A stretch of 64,000 bases of DNA, taken from positions 3,348,001 to 3,412,000 of the forward strand of contig NZ_BAAAWO010000001.1 in NCBI RefSeq assembly GCF_039535115.1. The letters are read 5' to 3'. The notes under the pieces are model-generated. The model had not been told where the DNA came from and did not search any database. It was given only the letters and a program-made list of their open reading frames with translations. The stretch is from Paeniglutamicibacter sulfureus. Lineage in GTDB: Bacteria; Actinomycetota; Actinomycetes; Actinomycetales; Micrococcaceae. The translations under genes and the position numbers were made by a program. This document shows positions 27,390 through 43,177 of the stretch, one piece after another (position 1 is the stretch's first letter; every line of letters starts with the position of its first letter).

Positions 27390-28295
27390 CTAAGTCTGTG
27401 GCAACGGCAGTGATTGGGCAACGGCCAGTAGGCGATCGCGCAGCACCTGCGCCCGATCGGCAAAGTCCTTCTGCAAGCGAACGTACTCGGCCTTGCCCGC
27501 GGGAGTCTCGATGGCGATGGGCCGGTGGCCCCAGTCGGCCAGGTCGTAGGGAGAGGCCTGCATGTCCATGGTGCGGATGTCCCACGCCAGTTCGAAGCAG
27601 TCCATGACCAAGTCGCTCGGCACCGCGGGGGTCAGCTTGTACGCCCACTTGTACAGGTCCATGTTGGCGTGCAGGCACCCGGGCTGCTCGAGGTCCCGCT
27701 GGGTTTCACGGGTTGGCTGCAATTCATTGAGCGGCACGGCCTCGGGGGTGTAGAACCTGAACGCATCGAAGTGGGTGCAGCGGATCTTGTGCTCCTGGAC
27801 CACCGCATCGGTTCCCGCAGAACCCAGGCGCAGGGGCAGGTATTCGTGCCTGATCCCGTTGTCGGCCGATTTGTAGGCCATGGCCCATTCGTGCAGGCCG
27901 AAGCATGCGAAATTGGCCGCTCGGGTGGCTGTTCCGGCCAGGATGATGTTGGCGAACCGGATCGCCTCCGTGCGGGTTTGCGCAAACGCCTCGAGGTCCA
28001 CCGTGTAGCCGCGCTCGCCGGTCGACTCGTCAACGACTTCGCGATAGAACTTCCAGTCTCTGCGTTCCGTGGCGCTCTCCCCGGATAGCACCACGCCGGG
28101 CCCCGGATGCCAGCGATAGAGCTGCCCAGGCTTCTGTGTGTAATAGGTAAAGAGGAAGTCCTCGATCGGGTGCTTCTGGCGCTTCATCCTGCGCTCCGTG
28201 AACGGTTCGCCAAAACGCTTTGCGCGCACCTGATGAGCGGCGGCGGACGACAGCCACTGCTCTTCGGGCAGCCAGACAAGCGAGGAGGAGAGCAT
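27390..28295 (-). CDS. Conserved actinobacterial protein of unknown function
   Basis: 301 residues, soluble. Conserved-looking blocks: KRQKHPIEDFLFTYY, LYRWHPGPGVVL, NFACFGLHEWAMAYK, RCTHFDAFRFYTP, GCLHANMDLYKWAYKL and DCFELAWDIRTMDMQASPYDL. Several His/Asp/Glu residues in these blocks suggest a metal-dependent enzyme. Homologues are often labelled 3-methyladenine DNA glycosylase, but no glycosylase motif is visible and I do not support that name. Single gene; the ATG at 28295 lies 191 bp before the divergent HNH gene. Confidence 0.65.
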   Translation of the reverse strand: MLSSSLVWLPEEQWLSSAAAHQVRAKRFGEPFTERRMKRQKHPIEDFLFTYYTQKPGQLYRWHPGPGVVLSGESATERRDWKFYREVVDESTGERGYTVDLEAFAQTRTEAIRFANIILAGTATRAANFACFGLHEWAMAYKSADNGIRHEYLPLRLGSAGTDAVVQEHKIRCTHFDAFRFYTPEAVPLNELQPTRETQRDLEQPGCLHANMDLYKWAYKLTPAVPSDLVMDCFELAWDIRTMDMQASPYDLADWGHRPIAIETPAGKAEYVRLQKDFADRAQVLRDRLLAVAQSLPLPQT

Positions 28296-28485
28296 CCATT
28301 CATTATCGCCGCGCCGACCGGGAAACCCTTAATTCTTGAATCACACCCTCCGATTCAGCGACCTTTGTCAAGAATCCCGCGCAGGATTGTGGACAACCAT
28401 AAAGCGCATTTGACATGAGCCTTTGGGGTAATTTTCTTTGTTTTTTGCCCTTCTTTTCGAAGGTTTTCGGGCGTAGAATGGAGGT

Positions 28486-29871
28486 ATGTTCGATGAATAT
28501 CCCAGCGGATATTCCATAGACGAACCTCCCGACGAATACTTTCCTGTCGCACCCGCACCCGCACCCGTGGCCTGCCTCCCGCCCGTGCCGGGGCGATGCC
28601 ACGAGGATGACCTGGCGTTCCTGAGATACGTGCGCGACGGGTTGGCGGCCCTGGACACGGATGGCACCGCCAAGGAACATCACGAAAAGATCGCCCTGGC
28701 CGAGGAGATCAAGAGCGCCGCGGCCGGCGCCCAGGTCATATCCGCAACCCTCATGGAAGCCGACGTCGTGGCCCGGCGCACCGAGGCCGGCGTGCGGGAA
28801 AACAACCCGTCCTACGGGGTCGGGGCACAAGTCGCCCTGGCACGCCGCGAATCCCCGGAACAGGGCAGGGCCTTCCTGGGCTTATCCGGCCGCCTGGTCT
28901 CGGACCTGCCATTCACCCTCATTGCCCTGGTGCGCGGCAAGATCGGCGAGTCCCAGGCGCGGACCATTGACCGCGAAACCGCGAACCTGCCTTCGGCGCA
29001 GCGCGGCGAGATCGACGCGGCACTGCTTCGCGATCCGGAAGGGCTCAAGGGCCTGTGCGTGCGTGCCGTCGTCGACCGGGTCCGCCGGCTCGCCTACGCA
29101 TACGATAGCTCCGACGCGCTGACGCGCCTGGAAGAGGCCAAGTCCTGTCGGTACCTCGCGGTGTTCCCGGCCCGGGACGCGATGATGCAGGTCGCCGGGA
29201 TGCTCTCTGTCGAGGACGGGCTGGCGATCCGCCAGGCCCTCACCCTCGAAGTTGACAGGCTCAAGGCGGCCGGGGACACCCGGACACGGGCCCAAATCAT
29301 GGTCGACGTCGCGGTGGACCGGATCACCGGCAGGTCCACCGCTGAAGGAACCCAGCTCATGTTGTACCTGGCGATGTCCGACCGGACCTTGCTCCAGGGC
29401 GGCAGCGAGCCGGCGTTCCTAGAAGGCTACGGCACTGTCCCCTCCACCTGGGCCAGGAACCTGGTCGGCGGACGCGAACCGCAGGACCGGGAACGCCGCC
29501 GCTCCCAGGTGGCCCTGAAGCGGCTCTACACCCACCCCGACACCGGGGCCCTAGTGGGCATGGACTCACGCTCCCGCCAATTTCCCAAGGCGCTCAAGGA
29601 CCTGATCCGCATCCGCGACCAGTACTGCCGCACACCCTACTGCAACGCACCGATCAAGCACTTCGACCACGTGGTCCAACACAGCCGCGGCGGACCGACC
29701 AACGAAGCCAACAGTGCCGGACGATGCGCCGCCTGCAACCAGACAAAGGAACAGACCGGCTGGGAAGAACAAGTGCTGGACACCGGCGGGCGGCACACCA
29801 TCCTGATCACCACCCCCACCGGGGCCCAATACACCTCCACGGCACCCGCCCTGCCCGGCACCCCCGCCTGA
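28486..29871 (+). CDS. DUF222 protein with C-terminal HNH endonuclease domain (copy 1)
   Basis: 461 residues. A DUF222/13E12-type alpha-helical domain covers about 40-340 and an HNH nuclease domain about 375-430 (YCRTPYCNAPIKHFDHVVQHSRGGPTNEAN...CAACNQTKE) with zinc-binding Cys pairs and the HNH His/Asn residues. These proteins occur in many copies in Arthrobacter-like genomes; their role is not settled and they resemble selfish or intron-like nucleases. A second, diverged copy lies at 44318-45868. Confidence 0.85.
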   Translation: MFDEYPSGYSIDEPPDEYFPVAPAPAPVACLPPVPGRCHEDDLAFLRYVRDGLAALDTDGTAKEHHEKIALAEEIKSAAAGAQVISATLMEADVVARRTEAGVRENNPSYGVGAQVALARRESPEQGRAFLGLSGRLVSDLPFTLIALVRGKIGESQARTIDRETANLPSAQRGEIDAALLRDPEGLKGLCVRAVVDRVRRLAYAYDSSDALTRLEEAKSCRYLAVFPARDAMMQVAGMLSVEDGLAIRQALTLEVDRLKAAGDTRTRAQIMVDVAVDRITGRSTAEGTQLMLYLAMSDRTLLQGGSEPAFLEGYGTVPSTWARNLVGGREPQDRERRRSQVALKRLYTHPDTGALVGMDSRSRQFPKALKDLIRIRDQYCRTPYCNAPIKHFDHVVQHSRGGPTNEANSAGRCAACNQTKEQTGWEEQVLDTGGRHTILITTPTGAQYTSTAPALPGTPA

Positions 29872-29914
29872 ACACCGCAGAGTTCCGCCGCCGCACCACG
29901 CCCACCACCAAAAA

Positions 29915-29967
29915 CGGTCCGCAGCACCGAAGGCACGCCCCTTGGCGTGCCCCGGTGCCACGGACCG
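29915..29967. terminator. Large bidirectional terminator between HNH gene and lysC
   Basis: Outer arms CGGTCCG (29915-29921) and CGGACCG (29961-29967), middle AGCACCG/CGGTGCC-like, and inner stem GGCACGCC/GGCGTGCC. It lies between convergent stops at 29871 and 29991. Confidence 0.75.
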
Positions 29968-29990
29968 CGTGGCGTTAAGGCATATGTACC

Positions 29991-31277
29991 TTAGCGGCCG
30001 GTGCCGCCGTAGACCGTTGCCTCGTCCTCAGCATCCAAGTCGAATGCCGCGTGGATGGCTCGCACCGCGGCATCGAGCTTGTTGGCGTCGGTGACGATGG
30101 AGATTCGGATTTCCGAGGTGGAGATCATGTCCACGTTCACGCCGGCCTGGTGCAGGGCCTCGAAGAACGTGAAGGAAACGCCCGGGTTTGAACGCATACC
30201 TGCCCCGATGAGCGAAAGCTTGCCAACGTTCTCGTTGTAGGAGATGTCCTCGAAGCCGATTTCCTCCTGGGCGGATCGCAGGGCCTCCTTGACTTGCTTG
30301 CCATCGACCATGGGAAGCGTAAAGGAGATATCTGTGCGGCCCGAACCTGAAGTCGAGAAGTTCTGGACGATCATGTCGATGTTGGCGTGGGCGCCGGCAA
30401 TGACCCGAAAAATCTGTGCGGCCTTGCCGGGGATGTCGGGCACGCCAACAATCGTGACCTTGGCTTCGGAGCGGTCGTGGGCGACACCGGAAATGATGGG
30501 CTGTTCCAAGGGTTCTCCCTCTTGAATCTTGATCTGGTCATCGGGGCTGGGCATAACCCAGGTTCCCTCATTGGTGCTGAACGAGGACCGCACGTGAAGC
30601 GGAACCCCGAAACGACGCGCATATTCAACGCAACGCAGGTGAAGGATTTTGGCGCCGGAGGCGGCCATCTCCAGCATTTCCTCGCTGGAAATGGTGTCGA
30701 TCTTGCGGGCCGCCGGAACCACGCGGGGATCGGCGGTGTAGATGCCATCGACATCGGTGTAGATCTCACAGACATCGGCACCCAGTGCGGCGGCAAGCGC
30801 CACCGCGGTGGTGTCCGAACCGCCGCGACCCATGGTCGTGATGTCGTTCGATTCCTTGCTCATGCCCTGGAACCCGGCGACGATGGCGACGTAGCCGCGA
30901 TCGATGGCGCGGCGCACGCGCTGCGGCGAAACCTCAATGATGCGTGCCTTGCCGTGGATGGCATCGGTCATCATGCCGGCCTGTGAGCCAGTGAAGGAAG
31001 CCGCCTTGGCACCCAGGCCGTCGATGGCCATGGCCAGCAGGGCCATGGAGATGCGTTCGCCTGCAGACAGGAGCATGTCCATCTCGCGGGCGGGGGCATC
31101 TTCGGTCAGTTGTTCGGCGAGGTCGAGTAGTTCATCGGTGGTGTCGCCCATGGCGGAAACCACCACGACGACATCGTGGCCGGCGGACTTGGTGTCAATA
31201 ATCCGACGGGCAACACGTTTGATGCCTTCGGCATCTGAAACGGAAGATCCGCCGAATTTCTGGACAATCAGGCTCAT
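29991..31277 (-). CDS. lysC: Aspartate kinase
   Basis: 428 residues. The N-terminal kinase domain has VQKFGGSSV, the central part [11 protein letters not shown] and [19 protein letters not shown], followed by two ACT domains (about 265-420) that bind the feedback inhibitors lysine and threonine. First step of lysine, threonine and methionine synthesis. In related genera the gene also yields a shorter regulatory subunit from an internal start. No asd gene follows; a DUF222/HNH gene lies there instead. GGAG sits 11 bp before the ATG. Confidence 0.95.
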   Translation of the reverse strand: MSLIVQKFGGSSVSDAEGIKRVARRIIDTKSAGHDVVVVVSAMGDTTDELLDLAEQLTEDAPAREMDMLLSAGERISMALLAMAIDGLGAKAASFTGSQAGMMTDAIHGKARIIEVSPQRVRRAIDRGYVAIVAGFQGMSKESNDITTMGRGGSDTTAVALAAALGADVCEIYTDVDGIYTADPRVVPAARKIDTISSEEMLEMAASGAKILHLRCVEYARRFGVPLHVRSSFSTNEGTWVMPSPDDQIKIQEGEPLEQPIISGVAHDRSEAKVTIVGVPDIPGKAAQIFRVIAGAHANIDMIVQNFSTSGSGRTDISFTLPMVDGKQVKEALRSAQEEIGFEDISYNENVGKLSLIGAGMRSNPGVSFTFFEALHQAGVNVDMISTSEIRISIVTDANKLDAAVRAIHAAFDLDAEDEATVYGGTGR

Positions 31278-31653
31278 GCGTCAGCACACTCCATGGGACG
31301 GGAACAGGTGGGACTTCAAAGGGCGCGACAATAATTGGCCCAACCCCCATATTAGCCATTGTGATGCACCGGGACGCCAATGCGTGACCGATCTAGGTCA
31401 TAAAGGGTGGTTTGGCTGGTCTATTTGCTCGGTTTGGTGTCGGCGAGGTCACCTCGTCCGGAAGACTGGTCGGCCCCACGCGGCGAGGGGGTCATTTGGT
31501 AACGGATTGGACGAAAGCGTGATTTGAGCAGCTTGCCAAGCCGGTATTGCCGGCTCGTCGCCGGGGCTTCCAACCCGCCTTGGCGCTGGGCGCCGGGGCG
31601 ATGGCGCGCACCTTGCCGGGGCCAGCGCATAAGCTGGACGAAAGCGACCAAGT
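31278..31653. other. Divergent promoter region of lysC and the IclR gene
   Basis: No gene seen. It holds a 12-bp direct repeat, TGGACGAAAGCG, at 31508-31519 and 31635-31646 (listed separately). No T-box or lysine riboswitch pattern was recognised upstream of lysC. Confidence 0.5.
31508..31646. repeat. 12-bp direct repeat upstream of the IclR gene
   Basis: TGGACGAAAGCG occurs at 31508-31519 and again at 31635-31646, the second ending 7 bp before the IclR ATG. The separation of 127 bp is about 12 helical turns. Possible autoregulatory sites. Confidence 0.5.
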
Positions 31654-32493
31654 ATGAAGATGAACGCAAAGGACGGCAGGCCCTTGGCAGTCGATAAATC
31701 CCATCGCCCGGAAATGGACGACGACGATGCCGTGCATGGGGGTGTCCAATCGGTGGACCGCGCCCTGGCCATCCTGGAAATCCTCGGCCGGGACGGAAGT
31801 TCCGGGGTCGGCGAAGTTGCCGAAGAACTGCAGATCCACAAGTCCACGGCTTCCAGGCTCTTGGGCTCGCTGCTGGCCCGCGGCATGGTGCAGCAGAACA
31901 CCAATCGGGGAAAATACGAGCTGGGATTCGGCATCCTGAAGCTGGCCAGCACCATTCCAGGCCGGCTTTCACTGGTGGCTCTGGCCCGCCCGGTCATTGA
32001 GGCCTTGGCCGAGCAGTACAAAGAGACTGTCAACCTTGCCGTGCTGCGCGAGGAATACGCGGTGAACGTGGACCAGGCCATGGGCCCTTCGACCCTGGCG
32101 ACATATGACTGGCTGGGCAGCCTCACCCCCCTGCATGCGACCTCCAGCGGCAAGGTCCTGTTGGCGGGCCTCAGCTCCGATGAACGGGGGCGGATCCTGA
32201 AAGCCACCAAGCTTCCTCAGCGCACCGCCAAAACCATTCGGACCCGGACGGCTCTGGAAAAAGAACTGCTTCAGGTCGTGAAGGACGGTTACGCTCAGGC
32301 GCTCGAGGAGTTCGAGATGGGCATCAATTCCTATGCGGCGCCAGTGCGCAACCACCTCGGCGTGGTCGTTGGTGCCATCAGCATCTCGGGCCCTGCCTTC
32401 CGCTTCGCCCCCGAAATGGAGCCCGGTCTGCTGGAGGGGCTCAAACAGGCAGGACTGCAGGTCAGCGCGTCGCTTGGCTACACCGCCGGCTGA
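31654..32493 (+). CDS. IclR-family transcriptional regulator
   Basis: 279 residues. Winged HTH at about 28-90 (VQSVDRALAILEILGRDG, SGVGEVAEELQIHKSTASRLLGSL, GKYELG) and an IclR effector-binding domain from about 100 (LHATSSGKVLLAG, GINSYAAPVRNHLGVVVGAISISGPAFRF). The start is uncertain because no good ribosome-binding site precedes 31654. It is followed on the same strand by the transporter-purU-dimethylglycine oxidase cluster, so it probably regulates betaine or dimethylglycine use. Confidence 0.88.
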   Translation: MKMNAKDGRPLAVDKSHRPEMDDDDAVHGGVQSVDRALAILEILGRDGSSGVGEVAEELQIHKSTASRLLGSLLARGMVQQNTNRGKYELGFGILKLASTIPGRLSLVALARPVIEALAEQYKETVNLAVLREEYAVNVDQAMGPSTLATYDWLGSLTPLHATSSGKVLLAGLSSDERGRILKATKLPQRTAKTIRTRTALEKELLQVVKDGYAQALEEFEMGINSYAAPVRNHLGVVVGAISISGPAFRFAPEMEPGLLEGLKQAGLQVSASLGYTAG

Positions 32494-33522
32494 GGCTCGC
32501 CGGTCGATGATGTCGGCGCACTCCGTGCGCTGCTGACGACGTGCCGGGCTGCATGACCGACGATGGCCTTCCATCTGGCCATCGCGTCGTGGTCGATACC
32601 ACGGTCATCAACCGAGGTTTGTGATGCCAGGGTCCTGGCTCGCACCAAGTCTCCCGGGCGAATCCCGGAAGATCCCATGATGTCGTCCTGGAGGGACGGC
32701 CTCCCTTCCCTGCCCTCATGCGGCGCCCGGGTTCCCGATCTATCCGTACCAGAGAAATTGGACTCCGTGACCTTTCCCGGGGTGATTCGCGTACGGCGGA
32801 GATGCAATCGCAGTGGTCCTGCGAATGGCCGCAGATGATCATCAGCCGGCTGGCTAACCCCTGACTTCGGGGCATTCGGGAAGTCGGTTCGATTTGTACT
32901 GGGACCTCTGTTTCCCAATTGCGTAATAAACATCAAGCATCTGTAGGCGCAACTCTTCTACTGTTACGCCAATGCGTCGCCTGGGCCAGGTTCCACAACA
33001 AAGGGGTGATTCCGGTGTGGCGCGACGCAGGGCGGCCCCAGAGTCGGGATGGCCGGAAGGAAAAAGACCTAAACCTCTTGACACCCTTCTGTGGCGTGCG
33101 CCACAGTTGTTGCACAGGGCGAAGGCTGTTGATCATAGCGAGACTGAATCGCCGCCGAACCATCGAACGAAACAGCCGAAAGGAAGTCGATGCGCGATGC
33201 ACGAAGCCTGTCCATCGAAACGGTTGTCCCGCAGTGGCGCCCTTCTGGACAAGCCGGCCCTGATTGCCGCAATGCCTATCGACGGCGCTGGGCTGCTCGC
33301 CAGCTACTGCACCTGAACGCAGGAGGCCCCTGTTCACCCGGTTGCAGGCTCGCATCCAATACGCCACGGTCTTGCAAAGCTCCACCACGGGCGACGAAGC
33401 CACTCCGATGCCCCGATTTCCAGGACTGCAATCCCGCGGGATAGCGGTTCTCTCGGCGGGTGACCGCCCCCGGTCCACGGACCAAAGACACGTTCGCATT
33501 CACCAGGCAAAGGAAAACACCC
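32494..33522. other. 1-kb non-coding region upstream of the betaine/dimethylglycine cluster
   Basis: No gene I can support. It holds a hairpin GATGGCC/GGCCATC (32562-32583), a likely iclR terminator, then TTGACA at 33078 beside a palindrome at 33089-33106. A 400-nt leader follows, with an 84-codon frame at 33190-33444 that has a good ribosome-binding site (AAAGGAAG) but unconvincing composition. Confidence 0.5.
33078..33106 (+). promoter_or_regulatory. Candidate promoter/operator for the transporter-purU-dmg cluster
   Basis: TTGACA (33078-33083) is followed by the palindrome CTGTGGCG-TG-CGCCACAG (33089-33106). The palindrome would overlap the -10 spacer, a good place for a repressor such as the upstream IclR protein. 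No clear -10 was found. Confidence 0.4.
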
Positions 33523-35406
33523 ATGGCAGTGAACACCGACGAGACCATGTCCGAAGAACCGGACGTGCCCGACGAGTACGTGGTCGAGGATCCGGTCGCG
33601 GGTTCCGCGCCACCAGTTGACACCGCCATCCTGCAGGAGCTCAGGGACGGCGAATCGGAGCGGAAGGCAACACGGATGATTCCGCGCCTGCCCGAGGGAC
33701 TGGACAAGGTCACTTTCGGGGTCGCCGGGGCCTTCGCGCTGGCCTTCGTCATCTGGGGCCTGGTCAAAACCGCCTCGCTCTCGGCGGCCTCGAACGCTGC
33801 ACTGTCCTGGGTCACCGAGAACACCGGCTGGTTTTTTGTTTCGCTGGCCTCGTTCTTCGTGATCTTCGTGCTCTGGCTGGCTCTAGGCCGGTTCGGCAAC
33901 ATCCCGCTGGGGCGTGACGGGGAAAAGCCGGAGTTCCGCACTGTCTCCTGGATCTCGATGATGTTCAGCGCCGGCATGGGAATCGGCCTCGTTTTCTACG
34001 GGGTGGCCGAACCGCTCTACCACTACGTCTCCCCGCCACCGGGAACGGTTGACGGGAGCACGCCCGAGGCCATCCAGACGGCCATGGCCACGTCGATATT
34101 CCACTGGAGCATCCACCCCTGGGCCATGTTCGCGGTGGTCGGCATCGCCATGGCCTACTCGACCTTCCGGCTGGGTCGCCGGCAGTTGATCTCCTCGGCC
34201 TTCACTTCCCTCTTCGGTCCGCGGGTCGAAGGGCCAGCCGGCAAGATCGTGAACATCCTGGCCATCTTCGCCACGCTCTTCGGCACCGCCGCCTCGCTGG
34301 GGCTCGGGGCCATGCAGATCGCCAGCGGCATCGAATTCAACGGCTGGGTCGGCAAGGTCGCCTCGCCGGTGCTGGTTGGGGTCATCACGGTACTGACCGT
34401 CTGCTTCGTGCTTTCCGCGGTCTCGGGGATCTCCCGGGGCATCCAGTGGCTGTCCAACATCAACATGGTCCTGGCCCTGTTGCTGGCGGTGCTCGTGTTC
34501 GTGTTGGGGCCCACGCTGCTGATCCTCAACCTGATCCCGTCGGCCATCGGCGACTTCGTCCGGGACCTGCCCTCGATGGCCTCGCGCACCGAGTCCGCCG
34601 GTGACGAGTCGGTGCGGGCGTGGATGTCGAGCTGGACCATCTTCTATTGGGCCTGGTGGGTGTCGTGGGCGCCGTTCGTGGGCATGTTCATTGCCCGGAT
34701 CAGTCGCGGACGCACCATCCGCCAGTTCGTCACCGGGGTGCTGCTGGTCCCGTCGCTGGTCTCCGTTATCTGGTTCTCGATCTTCGGCGGCGCCGCCTTC
34801 GACATCCAGCTCAAGTCCGCAGCTTCAAACGGGGCGTCGGATTCGATGGTGAGCATGGTCGACGGGGAACCCTCCATCGACTTCGAGGGCGCCATGTTCG
34901 ACTTGATCCAGCACCTTGGCGCCAGCCCCGGGGTCACCTTGGCCATTGCCATCCTGGCCATGGTGTTGATCGGCATCTTCTTCGTCACCGGCGCAGACTC
35001 CGCCTCGATCGTGATGGGCTCGCTGAGCACCAATGGGCGCTTGGAACCCTCCAAAGGCGTCATCGTGTTCTGGGGAGTGCTCACCGGGGCGGTTGCCTCC
35101 ATCATGTTGCTGGCCGGCGGGGACAATCCCGGACAGGCGCTGAACGGGCTGAAAAACATCACCATCGTCTCCGCTCTGCCGTTCGCTGCCGTCATGTTTA
35201 TCTTGTGCATCGCCCTGGTCAAGGACCTGCGCCGCGATCCGCTGGCACTTCGCAGGAAGCTGGCCGACTCGGTGGTCGAACGGGCCATCCGCAGCGGCGT
35301 GGACGAACACGGCGGAGTGCCCTTCGAACTGGTGACCAAACACGACTGCACCGAGGCCTGCGACGCCGAAGACCGCTGCCCTGGCCGAGGCGCCGACGGC
35401 GCATGA
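33523..35406 (+). CDS. BCCT-family transporter (glycine betaine/choline type)
   Basis: About 627 residues from the ATG at 33523, which has AAAGGA 8 bp upstream. Twelve membrane segments with the BCCT hallmarks GMGIGLVFYGVAEPLYHY and WTIFYWAWWVSWAPFVGMFIARISRG, where the Trp-rich motif lines the quaternary-amine binding site. An acidic N-terminal tail precedes the first helix; the C-terminal tail is Cys/Asp-rich (HDCTEACDAEDRCPG). It takes up betaine or a related methylated amine with sodium. First gene of the cluster feeding dimethylglycine oxidase. Confidence 0.9.
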   Translation: MAVNTDETMSEEPDVPDEYVVEDPVAGSAPPVDTAILQELRDGESERKATRMIPRLPEGLDKVTFGVAGAFALAFVIWGLVKTASLSAASNAALSWVTENTGWFFVSLASFFVIFVLWLALGRFGNIPLGRDGEKPEFRTVSWISMMFSAGMGIGLVFYGVAEPLYHYVSPPPGTVDGSTPEAIQTAMATSIFHWSIHPWAMFAVVGIAMAYSTFRLGRRQLISSAFTSLFGPRVEGPAGKIVNILAIFATLFGTAASLGLGAMQIASGIEFNGWVGKVASPVLVGVITVLTVCFVLSAVSGISRGIQWLSNINMVLALLLAVLVFVLGPTLLILNLIPSAIGDFVRDLPSMASRTESAGDESVRAWMSSWTIFYWAWWVSWAPFVGMFIARISRGRTIRQFVTGVLLVPSLVSVIWFSIFGGAAFDIQLKSAASNGASDSMVSMVDGEPSIDFEGAMFDLIQHLGASPGVTLAIAILAMVLIGIFFVTGADSASIVMGSLSTNGRLEPSKGVIVFWGVLTGAVASIMLLAGGDNPGQALNGLKNITIVSALPFAAVMFILCIALVKDLRRDPLALRRKLADSVVERAIRSGVDEHGGVPFELVTKHDCTEACDAEDRCPGRGADGA

Positions 35407-35476
35407 GAACGTCCGCAATCCACACACCAATATCCAGCCACAACCAACCACCTTTCAACGAGCCAAGGGAGCAAAC

Positions 35477-36379
35477 GTGAGCACCATGATCCACGAGACG
35501 GCAGTGACCCGGGATGCCACGCACCCGCGCAGCATTCGCTTCGTCCTGACCCTTTCCTGCCCCGACAAGCCCGGCATCGTGCGGGCAGTGACAGGGTTCC
35601 TCGACGACCGCGGGTTCGACATCGCCGAGCACCAGCAATTCGACGACCACGTCGGCGGCCGGCTCTTCCTGCGCACCGCACTGGCCGGGGGGAACCCGGA
35701 TGACACCGCCGAGGAGCTGGAAACCGCGTTCGGACGGCTGGCAGGTGAGTTCGGCATGGACTTCGCCTTCCACGACGGGCGCGCCCAGCGGGTGCTGGTC
35801 ATGGTCTCGAAGTTCGGGCACTGCCTCAACGACCTGATCTACCGCTGGCGCACCGGAACCCTCGGCGCCGAACTGGTCGGCGTCGTCTCCAACCACGAGG
35901 ACCTGCGCCCCATGGCCGAGGCCGCCGGGCTGCCGTTCATCCACATCCCGGTCACTGCCGACACCAAGCCCGCAGCAGAGGCCCGGCTCCAGGAGGTCAT
36001 CGCCGACCACCGGGCAGACGTCGTGGTGTTGGCCCGCTACATGCAGGTGCTCTCCAACGAGCTGACCCGGGCACTGCACGGACGGGCCATCAACATCCAC
36101 CACTCGTTCCTGCCCGGGTTCAAGGGCGCCAAGCCCTACCACCAGGCCTATGAACGCGGCGTGAAGATGGTGGGGGCCACCGCGCACTACGTCACCGAGT
36201 CCCTCGACGAAGGCCCGATCATCGAACAGGAAGTGTTTCGGGTCGACCACGTCCCGGACGCCGACGCGCTGGCACGGATCGGGCGCGACGCCGAGGCCCA
36301 GGCCCTGGCCCGCGCCATCACCTGGCATTGCCAGCACCGCATCCTGCTCAACAACACCCGCACCGTCGTCTTCCGCTAA
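35477..36379 (+). CDS. purU: Formyltetrahydrofolate deformylase
   Basis: 300 residues. N-terminal ACT domain (about 15-95: LTLSCPDKPGIVRAVTGFL) and a C-terminal formyltransferase-fold hydrolase with catalytic Asn/His in INIHHSFLPGFKGAKPYHQA and Asp in ESLDEGPII. It hydrolyses 10-formyl-THF to formate and THF. GTG start with AAGGGA. It lies 24 bp before dimethylglycine oxidase and would recycle the folate loaded with one-carbon units by that enzyme. Such a coupling is known for methylamine catabolism in Arthrobacter. Confidence 0.94.
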   Translation: MSTMIHETAVTRDATHPRSIRFVLTLSCPDKPGIVRAVTGFLDDRGFDIAEHQQFDDHVGGRLFLRTALAGGNPDDTAEELETAFGRLAGEFGMDFAFHDGRAQRVLVMVSKFGHCLNDLIYRWRTGTLGAELVGVVSNHEDLRPMAEAAGLPFIHIPVTADTKPAAEARLQEVIADHRADVVVLARYMQVLSNELTRALHGRAINIHHSFLPGFKGAKPYHQAYERGVKMVGATAHYVTESLDEGPIIEQEVFRVDHVPDADALARIGRDAEAQALARAITWHCQHRILLNNTRTVVFR

Positions 36380-38896
<2,517 letters not shown>

Positions 38897-38913
38897 GCGG
38901 GGCACCCCGCCGG

Positions 38914-38948
38914 CCGGATCAGGAGGCGGAAACCGCTTCCTGATCCGG
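38914..38948. terminator. Bidirectional terminator overlapping the recR stop
   Basis: A 16-bp stem (38914-38929 with 38933-38948, one G-T pair) closed by loop AAA. It lies 18 bp after dimethylglycine oxidase and contains the recR TGA (38919-38921), so it serves both convergent genes. Confidence 0.8.
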
Positions 38949-39581
38949 CAGCGGGGTACGCACCAGGGGTGCGGCGGGTGCCGCCGGCGCGGTGTTGCGG
39001 CGGCCCTCGATGGCGCGGGCGAGGGTGACCTCGTCGGCGTACTCGAGGTCTCCGCCCACCGGCAGCCCGGAGGCCAGCCGGCTGATCTTGATGCCCAGCG
39101 GGCGCAGCGTGCGCACCAGGTAGGTGGCCGTCGCCTCGCCTTCCAGGTTGGGGTCGGTGGCCAGGATGATCTCGGTGATGCGCTCATCTCCCAGGCGGGC
39201 GATCAGCTCGCGGATGTGCAGTTGTTCCGGGCCGATCCCGTTGATCGGGTTGATGGCCCCGCCCAGCACGTGGTATTTGCCGGTGAAGGCGCGCGAACGC
39301 TCGATGGCGATGACGTCCTTGGACTCCTCGACGACGCAGATGATGTCATCGCCGCGACGTTCGTCCCGGCAGATCGAGCAGGTCTCGGACTCGGAGACGT
39401 TGAAGCAGACGGTGCAGAACTTTACCCGTTCCTTGACCACGGAGATGGACTGGGCCAGGCGCTTCATGTCCTCCGGGTCCGCCTCGAGGATGTGAAAGGC
39501 AATGCGCTGGGCGGACTTGGGGCCGATGCCCGGAAGCCTACCCAACTCGTCAATCAGTTCCTGGACTGCGCCTTCGTACAC
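38919..39581 (-). CDS. recR: Recombination mediator protein RecR
   Basis: 220 residues; slightly longer than usual because of a C-terminal Ala/Pro tail. N-terminal HhH ([25 protein letters not shown]), Cys4 zinc finger ([18 protein letters not shown]) and Toprim domain ([14 protein letters not shown] ... [14 protein letters not shown]). It loads RecA with RecFO at gaps. It is downstream of dnaX on the same strand, separated by 122 bp with no ybaB between. Confidence 0.95.
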   Translation of the reverse strand: MYEGAVQELIDELGRLPGIGPKSAQRIAFHILEADPEDMKRLAQSISVVKERVKFCTVCFNVSESETCSICRDERRGDDIICVVEESKDVIAIERSRAFTGKYHVLGGAINPINGIGPEQLHIRELIARLGDERITEIILATDPNLEGEATATYLVRTLRPLGIKISRLASGLPVGGDLEYADEVTLARAIEGRRNTAPAAPAAPLVRTPLPDQEAVSAS

Positions 39582-39703
39582 TTGGATTCACACTGCCTAA
39601 TCTTGCTGTTCCTGGGAATTACGGTTCCGTGCAGCAGACACTACACGTTCGCGGCGACGCTTCACCGTGCCGGTTCCGGCCTTCCGGTCGGGGTCCGAAC
39701 GGA

Positions 39704-43173
<3,470 letters not shown>

Positions 43174-43177
<4 letters not shown>

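Noticed and set aside
32854..33084. 76-codon frame on the - strand with a plausible helical C-terminus
   Set aside because: No ribosome-binding site and no recognised family; it overlaps the candidate promoter region.
33190..33444. 84-codon frame with a good ribosome-binding site upstream of the transporter
   Set aside because: Composition is rich in Arg, Cys and Pro, with no recognisable family. Kept only as a possible leader peptide, not called as a gene.
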